Shown: piece by piece, positions 8,146-12,213 of the stretch | Layout: every line of letters begins with the position of its first letter | How positions within the stretch are numbered: the first letter of the stretch is position 1 | DNA from: Ramicandelaber brevisporus | Lineage: Eukaryota > Kickxellomycota > Ramicandelaberales > Ramicandelaberaceae | Assembly: GCA_025201865.1 (NCBI GenBank) | Contig: MU603096.1 | Span: 1,770 to 13,982, forward strand | Direction: 5' to 3' | DNA length: 12,213 bases | Notes under the pieces: model-generated | Told to the model about the DNA's origin: nothing | Databases searched by the model: none | Seen by the model: the letters and a program-made list of their open reading frames with translations, nothing else | Program-made: the position numbers and the translations under genes

Positions 8146-8589
8146 CTTGGCTATCCTAGTTGAAGAATAGCAATAGCAAGAAAAGTTTGAAGGCAAAAAA
8201 AAATATAGGTTTGTGGAGATCAACTAGGGCAGATGAAGACGAAAGACCTTTGGGCTGAAAGCGAGACATCAGTTCACAAAGATGATTTCCAAAGGGCATC
8301 TTTGATGCAATGCTGTGGGACGTGGCAGTTCCGTGCGAAATCGTGCTGACAAACTTCACCAATATACTGGTTGTATTCATTGCCATCTCGCTGCACAATT
8401 TGCAATAACCTTACCGCCGCCATTCACACTCCCCAAAGAAAAAAAAAACGCCACACACACGCACAACTCACTCCCGTGATTGCTAATCCAAACCGGAGTA
8501 AACTGACTCCACCTCTGTGTTATGGCACAATATTAATAAACGGATAATCAATTAAAATTAAGATTAAGAAAAGAAGTTTTAGTCAAGTT
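8146..8589 (-). promoter_or_regulatory. Intergenic region: deaminase promoter/leader and 3' UTR of the CHY gene
   Basis: I find no convincing gene in these 444 bp. Both neighbours are on the - strand, head to tail. Next to the deaminase start, 8146-8266 is free of - strand ATGs and pyrimidine-rich on that strand, fitting a leader of about 120 bases or less. A 76-codon - strand frame from ATG 8386 ends at 8156 in another frame; it has a hydrophobic, low-complexity C-terminus and looks like chance. Positions 8520-8580 are AT-rich and suit the 3' end of the upstream CHY gene. No exact AATAAA is seen on the - strand there. Confidence 0.55.
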
Positions 8590-8602
8590 TTAGTCAAGTT
8601 TT
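8581..8602 (-). repeat. Two exact 11-bp units spanning a stop codon
   Basis: AGTCAAGTTTT occurs at 8581-8591 and 8592-8602, with a partial copy (AGTTTT) before it at 8575-8580. The TAA stop of the CHY gene (8590-8592 on the - strand) is formed at the junction between the units. The repeat encodes the protein's last residues, SKLD. Confidence 0.9.
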
Positions 8603-9138
8603 GATGTGAAATCCAGCAATTCCTCATCAAGCTCAGCCAACTCTGCAAGCTCCTCCATCGTCAATCCACCAGTAGTGGCAATTCCGCCTTTGACTCGATC
8701 ATCCAGCACAGCGGTTCCGTGCTCTCTCATCAGCATCATCTCGTCCATTTGTCTTCTCTCCTCCTCCTGCATCTGTCTGCTCTTCTTTTCGCCATTTTCA
8801 TCGTCGTCTGAATCCAACCCAGCACCTCCACCGGCTGTTGATGCGTTTGCTGCTTCCATTGCTGCTGCAACGTTTGCTCCGCTCAAGAATGCCTGTGCAT
8901 CAATGCCCTTCAAGTAATGATTGTCGCAGTTTGGACAGTACTCGTCTGATTCCTCAAACACTTCGAGCTGTTTCCTGAAAACTTTGCGGCACTTCTTGCA
9001 AGCAAGTGTCAATTCGGCAGTGCGGCGCAGGCGATGTTTATCGGTTGCAGATTCAGAATGGCAAAGCGCGCAATCAAACCACATTCGACAGCACGAAGCA
9101 CGAATGGCGACTTGGGCGTTTGGTAAATGCTTGCACAT
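8590..9138 (-). CDS. CHY-type zinc-finger protein
   Basis: This is a 182-residue protein starting at ATG 9138. Residues 2-74 form a CHY-type zinc-binding module: C2-x-H4, C16-C17, C23-x2-C26-H27, H35, C47-x2-C50, C68-x2-C71, with H74 after it. The first twelve are enough for the three zinc ions typical of the fold. ASCCRMWFDCALCH and FEESDEYCPNCDNHYL are characteristic of an uncharacterised fungal subfamily as I recall it. It differs from the short mitochondrial Hot13 and has no RING domain as in RCHY1. After the module come an Ala-rich linker, an acidic stretch (DSDDDENGEKK, about 109-119), a charged helix (EEERRQMDEMMLMREH), and an acidic C-terminal helix (MEELAELAELDEELLDF). No signal peptide or membrane segment is visible. 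The start falls one residue before the first zinc ligand, so an upstream exon cannot be excluded. Confidence 0.85.
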   Translation of the reverse strand: MCKHLPNAQVAIRASCCRMWFDCALCHSESATDKHRLRRTAELTLACKKCRKVFRKQLEVFEESDEYCPNCDNHYLKGIDAQAFLSGANVAAAMEAANASTAGGGAGLDSDDDENGEKKSRQMQEEERRQMDEMMLMREHGTAVLDDRVKGGIATTGGLTMEELAELAELDEELLDFTSKLD

Positions 9139-9374
9139 TGTTAGTCGTTGAAGCTGGTGGTGTTGGTGAGGGTAATTTGTGATTCGCGTCTGCTGAATAT
9201 CGCCTTTGCTACTACTGTTGCTAGTGTTGTTGCCGTTGCTGTTGTTGTTGTTGTTGCTTGCGATGACGGTAGTGACGACAGAAGTGGTAGATTAGATCAA
9301 GATCTGCCCAGAGGAGAGAATTTTGAAAAAAAAAAAAAAAAAAAAAAAGAAGGGGACTACAAGGAACACGAGTG
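9139..9374 (-). promoter_or_regulatory. Promoter/leader of the CHY gene with CAA-rich and poly(dA:dT) tracts
   Basis: On the - strand there is no ATG from 9139 to about 9403, so any transcript starting here first meets the CHY start codon. The - strand leader contains CAA/CAG-type triplets (about 9210-9260), which are unstructured. An A23 run on the + strand lies further upstream. The arrangement, a poly(dA:dT) tract followed by a short unstructured leader, is a standard fungal promoter layout; the role is inferred. Confidence 0.5.
9326..9348. repeat. A23 homopolymer (poly(dA:dT) tract)
   Basis: There are 23 consecutive A on the + strand (T on the other). It lies in the shared upstream region of the CHY gene and the rightward features. 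Poly(dA:dT) tracts exclude nucleosomes in fungi and often mark promoters. The exact length is uncertain because homopolymers are error-prone in sequencing. Confidence 0.85.
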
Positions 9375-9545
9375 ATGTCAGGAGAGCCACTGTGTCCTGC
9401 TGCCCATCTTGTTTCGAAGCCTGGTAGCACCGAAATGTACAATCTCATCGATGATTCCCGCCTACCACTGGCCGGATGCAAGAATGTGAGTGGCGCAAAG
9501 CAGCATCGAGAACAGCCCAGTCATGAAGAGTCCGGGAGTCTTTGA
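9375..9545 (+). CDS. Possible small ORF or gene remnant (56 codons), function unknown
   Basis: An ATG at 9375 opens 56 codons ending in TGA at 9543-9545. The first 37 residues (starting MSGEPLCPAAHLVSKPG and including MYNLIDDSRLPLAGCKN) have an even composition and codon use resembling real protein rather than the surrounding low-complexity DNA. The following part, SGAKQHREQPSHEESGSL, looks less coding-like. The change falls at GTGAGT (9486-9491), a good splice-donor sequence, so this could be a first exon with later exons unseen, or a relic of a decayed gene. I do not recognise a family. It may also be a chance frame. Confidence 0.25.
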   Translation: MSGEPLCPAAHLVSKPGSTEMYNLIDDSRLPLAGCKNVSGAKQHREQPSHEESGSL

Positions 9546-10128
9546 TCAGCAACACCGAGCTGGGTATCTCATATGTCGAACTTCTGCGACATTTGTACAC
9601 TTACCGAAAATATACTTTGGAGAGGAAGTATCTTCCACAATAGTTATTGAAAGAAGGATCGAAAAGTGTTATAAAAAAGAGTCAGAAGCACGGCCACCAG
9701 TGTGAATGAAGGTGAGAATGGCACCACTCCGGAGCTTATAAATCTTCTCAGTCACATAGCATTCACGTCCGAGTGATAATGTCCAACTGGCTACGGTCAA
9801 GAGTATGCCTGATCTCAGTATTCAACAGGAAAAAAGAAAGAAAGAGGTATGGACAGCACATTTGTCCAGACTGATCAGACTTGGAAAAGCTGGGTATTAC
9901 AGTCAGAGAATACAAAGCGTAAAATGTCAAAGCATTCAGTCAGCCTTTGTCGGCATTTTACTAGCTGCCTGTTTGCTGGCAGAGCATATAGAGTGCTTGA
10001 ACTCTCACTCGCCTGGTCCTCTTCGTTTCCCTTTGTTTTGGAATATTCACTGCATTTTCTCTCCCTCTTGTCGTACACTCTCTCACTCTCTAGCTCTATA
10101 TCTCTCACTGAGCATTTGTATTCTTACA
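9546..10128 (+). promoter_or_regulatory. Promoter and leader of the MFS transporter gene
   Basis: No independent gene is recognised. TATAAA occurs at 9670-9675 and 9737-9742, and a weaker CATATAG near 9986-9992. From 9928 to the start codon there is no ATG, and from about 10015 the + strand becomes C/T-rich (CTCTCTCACTCTC type), a common fungal initiator environment. A transcription start within about 9930-10080 would give a short, ATG-free leader. An in-frame ATG at 9805 with no stop before 10129 would add 108 residues if transcription began earlier. Confidence 0.5.
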
Positions 10129-11643
10129 ATGAATAAAGACTCAACAAGCGCTGTCAACAGCGAGGATGGTTCAAACCACGAACCATTAAACGCCGCTGAG
10201 CAAGAATCGTTCATTCGCAAGATCAACTGGCGTATCATTCCTCTTCTCTTCTTGTCCTACATGTTCATGGGCATTGACAAGTCCAACATTAGCAATGGTC
10301 GCATCTACGGCCTCGAAAAAGACCTGGGCATGATATCTGGCCAGTTTGCATGGGTTGTCTCCATCTTCTACTTTGGATACCTCCTCTTCATGCTTCCATT
10401 GACGCTGCTCTTTCGCCGCTCGCTGCGTCCCTCAATTTGGCTTGCTGTCATTATTATCAGCTCCGGAGTGACGGCCTCCTGTATGACCTTTTCACAGTCA
10501 TTTGGTTCACTGATGGTGCTGCGGTTCTTGCTCGGATGCGCCGAGAGTGGCTTCGGCCCGTCAATGACTTACTTTATATCACAGTGGTACACTCGCAAGG
10601 AGCATGCACGCACATTCGCTCGCTACTATTCAGCATCGCAAATTGGTGGAATTATCAAGGGTTTCGCAGCATATGGAGTTGGGTTTATTGGCAAAGGTGT
10701 CGATGGCAAGGGATGGTCACCTTGGCGCTGGTTATTTCTAGTGGAAGGCTTGCCAACACTCGTGATTGGTGTTCTGATAATGTTTGTTCTGCCAAACTAT
10801 CCAAACAACACCAAGATTTTAACTGAGCGCGAGCGTCAGTATGCAGTGCAGCGTATCAAGGATGATTTGAAACAGCAACAAGTCGAGCGAGTCGTGGGAA
10901 GTAGAGATGCCGTAGACTTCCAAGACCCAAGCGATCCAGCCCTTGAGCAAGGCAACGGCACTGACAATGACGCAGCCTTCTCGACTGGCCAGATTCTGCG
11001 CGCCGAAGTATGGGCCGCCATATCCAGTGGTTTCAGTGTGGCTCTCCAGCTGTACGGTTTCTGCCTTGGTATAATTAACGCTTCGTTCTCTGCATATATG
11101 CCAACTATAATCCGCTCCATGGGATATGGAAGTCTTGAGACCCAGCTCCTTACCATTCCTCAGTATATTGTCGGGCTCATTGCTCTCAACGTTGTTGCGG
11201 AGGTTAGCGACCGTCAGGGCAAGCGGGCTCGATATGCAATTGGTGGTGGGATCATTTCAACACTATCAATCATGACAATAGCCATTATTGGCGACAGGGC
11301 ACGCTGGGTGCGCTATGCTTGCTTAAATGTTATCCAGCCGGTCGTGGCAGTTCTACCTCCAATTATATTTTCGTGGATTTTTGCCGTTAATACCTCAGTT
11401 GTTGTAAACAAATATCACAAGGGTGCAAAACAAGATTATGCGCTCAAGGCTAGACTAGCATCAGCGACGGCAATGCTCTCGATATGGGGCAGCATTGGTG
11501 GAGTTGTTGGTGGCCAAATGTTTAGGGATGAGGAGGCACCGGCATACCGCCCAACGCTAATCGCATCAACCATACTATTTGCTTTATCAACATTGTGCAT
11601 TGCTGTGATCCACCATACAACGAAACACATTGCTCTTGTTTAA
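10129..11643 (+). CDS. MFS permease, anion:cation symporter (Dal5/allantoate permease-like) family
   Basis: This is a 504-residue protein in one exon. The start at 10129 has A at -3 and follows an ATG-free pyrimidine-rich leader. Its length is typical of the family (about 500-550). Family hallmarks: a hydrophilic N-terminus (1-32); TM1 (WRIIPLLFLSYMFMGID), then DKSNISNGRIYGLEKDLGM; GQFAWVVSIFYFGYLLF (TM2); LRFLLGCAESGFGPSMTYFISQWY (TM4 and loop); SPWRWLFLVEGLPTLVIGVL (TM6); and a cytoplasmic loop LPNYPNNTKILTERERQ, with the central loop to about 290. About twelve membrane helices can be picked out. It would import an organic anion or small nutrient across the plasma membrane; members carry allantoate, nicotinate, pantothenate, biotin or peptides, and the substrate cannot be read here. 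It is divergent: the usual PSN after TM2 is LPLT, and the TM10-11 signature around SWxxxN is followed by an unusual VVVNKYHKGAKQDYALKAR. Confidence 0.9.
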   Translation: MNKDSTSAVNSEDGSNHEPLNAAEQESFIRKINWRIIPLLFLSYMFMGIDKSNISNGRIYGLEKDLGMISGQFAWVVSIFYFGYLLFMLPLTLLFRRSLRPSIWLAVIIISSGVTASCMTFSQSFGSLMVLRFLLGCAESGFGPSMTYFISQWYTRKEHARTFARYYSASQIGGIIKGFAAYGVGFIGKGVDGKGWSPWRWLFLVEGLPTLVIGVLIMFVLPNYPNNTKILTERERQYAVQRIKDDLKQQQVERVVGSRDAVDFQDPSDPALEQGNGTDNDAAFSTGQILRAEVWAAISSGFSVALQLYGFCLGIINASFSAYMPTIIRSMGYGSLETQLLTIPQYIVGLIALNVVAEVSDRQGKRARYAIGGGIISTLSIMTIAIIGDRARWVRYACLNVIQPVVAVLPPIIFSWIFAVNTSVVVNKYHKGAKQDYALKARLASATAMLSIWGSIGGVVGGQMFRDEEAPAYRPTLIASTILFALSTLCIAVIHHTTKHIALV

Positions 11644-11834
11644 CATCTACTTCTTTTTTTTCTCCATTTAGTCCAATTTCTCTTTCCGAACATACTTTTA
11701 TCTCTGCTGCATACGCTCATCAGAAATCGTTTGAATAAGATACTAATGAACCTAAGAGTATCATAGTCAACGATCGGCAGATTCACTTACTTCATAATAA
11801 CTGCATCAACTCGTATTGTATTCTGTGCATTTAG
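11644..11834. other. Short intergenic region between MFS gene and right-edge gene
   Basis: There are T-rich stretches just after the MFS stop and an AATAAG (about 11736) that could act as a poly(A) element, but no exact AATAAA. TACTAAT (about 11740) resembles a branch point and GCATTTAG (ending 11834) an acceptor. They would fit a short intron before the right-edge coding region, but no convincing donor or start codon is found here. The one candidate, ATG 11745 with GTATCA, gives the wrong phase. Confidence 0.45.
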
Positions 11835-12213
11835 CCAACGCCAATAACACCACTGCCAACATCAATGCCAGCACCAACATCTATGACATTGCCATTCTGG
11901 CGTCGGACGTCGCCATTCTGACCATTGCGGCGCTGCTGTACACCTCGGCACACATCTCGCACAAGGATCTCACGCGCGATGCGGCATCAGCCTCGCCGTC
12001 GCCACTGCCGCTGTCGCTGCCGTTGTCGCTGCCGTTGTCGCTGCCATCGCCATCGCTGTCGCCGTCGCGCCTCGCCGCTGCCTTCCGGTCCATGTACAGC
12101 CGGCTTGCCCATGGGTCTGCGCTGATGCTGCTGTTCCTGCTGGTCACCGCCGGCGCAGCCGTGCTGAGCTGGCGCGCCATCTACTTCCTCAAGTTCTCGA
12201 CCGACTGCGACGC
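11835..12213 (+). CDS. Partial membrane protein, unknown family (5' start unclear, 3' end off window)
   Basis: An open frame (codons GCC AAC GCC at 11834 onward) runs to the right edge, about 126 codons. The codons are strongly C/G-ending, with a clear RNY pattern from the first codons, so the reading is coding-like. The product has an Asn/Thr-rich start with possible N-glycosylation sites (NNTT, NAST). A first hydrophobic helix follows (IYDIAILASDVAILTIAALLY), then a hydrophilic/Ser-Pro-Leu repeat loop, and a second helix (GSALMLLFLLVTAGAAVLSW) followed by RAIYFLKFSTDCDA. No in-frame ATG occurs before 12092, and the frame is open back to a TAA at 11798. The start therefore probably lies in an upstream exon, with TTTAG at 11830-11834 as acceptor. 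I do not recognise the family. The opposite strand is also open but reads as a poor acidic repeat. Confidence 0.6.
12014..12045 (+). repeat. 12-bp TCGCTGCCGTTG tandem repeat in coding sequence
   Basis: There are two exact units (12014-12025, 12026-12037) and a partial third. They are read in frame as SLPL repeats between the two membrane helices of the right-edge protein, inside a longer Ser-Pro-Leu segment. The period is a multiple of three. Confidence 0.85.

Noticed and set aside
8156-8386. 76-codon - strand frame between deaminase and CHY genes
   Set aside because: It has no recognisable motif, ends in a Phe/Leu run from an A-rich tract, and is out of frame with the deaminase. Probably chance.
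8606-9151. Ser-rich + strand frames opposite the CHY gene
   Set aside because: They are antisense shadows; the - strand frame has twelve ordered zinc ligands.
10350-10826. 158-codon + strand frame overlapping the MFS gene
   Set aside because: It is a shifted-frame shadow of the permease, with no family pattern of its own.
11881-12180. Acidic Asp-Gly-Ser frame on the - strand at the right edge
   Set aside because: It arises from the complement of the TCGCTGCCGTTG repeat. The + strand reading has RNY codons and two membrane helices, so it is preferred.
1-12213. tRNA, rRNA, transposase, reverse transcriptase or defence genes
   Set aside because: I looked through the non-coding stretches and frames and saw no cloverleaf, conserved rRNA block or such enzyme motif. 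A tRNAscan or Rfam search would be the decisive test.

Overview
The window reads as nuclear DNA of a fungus. The evidence is a stand-alone deaminase of the fungal/yeast Rib2 type (riboflavin synthesis), a Dal5-like (anion:cation symporter) MFS permease, and a fungal-style CHY zinc-finger protein. All of these sit in dense, apparently intron-free genes with short pyrimidine-rich leaders. Abundant CAG/CAA tracts and a putative AF4/FMR2-type C-terminal domain would fit an early-diverging lineage (Mucoromycota or Zoopagomycota), but the species cannot be read from the sequence.

Layout. Positions 1-274 are non-coding, with an AATAAA that may end a gene to the left. Positions 275-2837 are a pyrimidine-rich stretch with no gene and, strikingly, not one ATG on the + strand, although CAT (ATG on the other strand) occurs about 47 times. 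It ends at the first ATG of a 1297-residue low-complexity nuclear protein (2838-6731, +). That protein has Gln tracts, an RS/RD domain, a KRRR-type nuclear signal, two EDGEI-like motifs and a helical C-terminal region resembling the AF4/FMR2 homology domain. A convergent intergenic region (6732-7227) separates it from the riboflavin deaminase (7228-8145, -). Next come an intergenic stretch and a CHY zinc-finger gene (8590-9138, -). The divergent region 9139-10128 carries an A23 tract, a 56-codon orphan ORF and the MFS promoter. The MFS gene is 10129-11643 (+). From about 11835 to the right edge a GC3-rich membrane-protein coding region begins, cut by the window edge and with no visible start codon.

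The genes do not form a pathway: transcription or RNA scaffold, riboflavin synthesis, zinc-binding protein, transporter and unknown membrane protein. The most notable observation is the 2.56-kb strand-specific ATG desert. It implies a very long leader, purged of upstream start codons, on the gene for the regulatory-looking scaffold protein. No mobile element, tRNA, rRNA or CRISPR array was seen.
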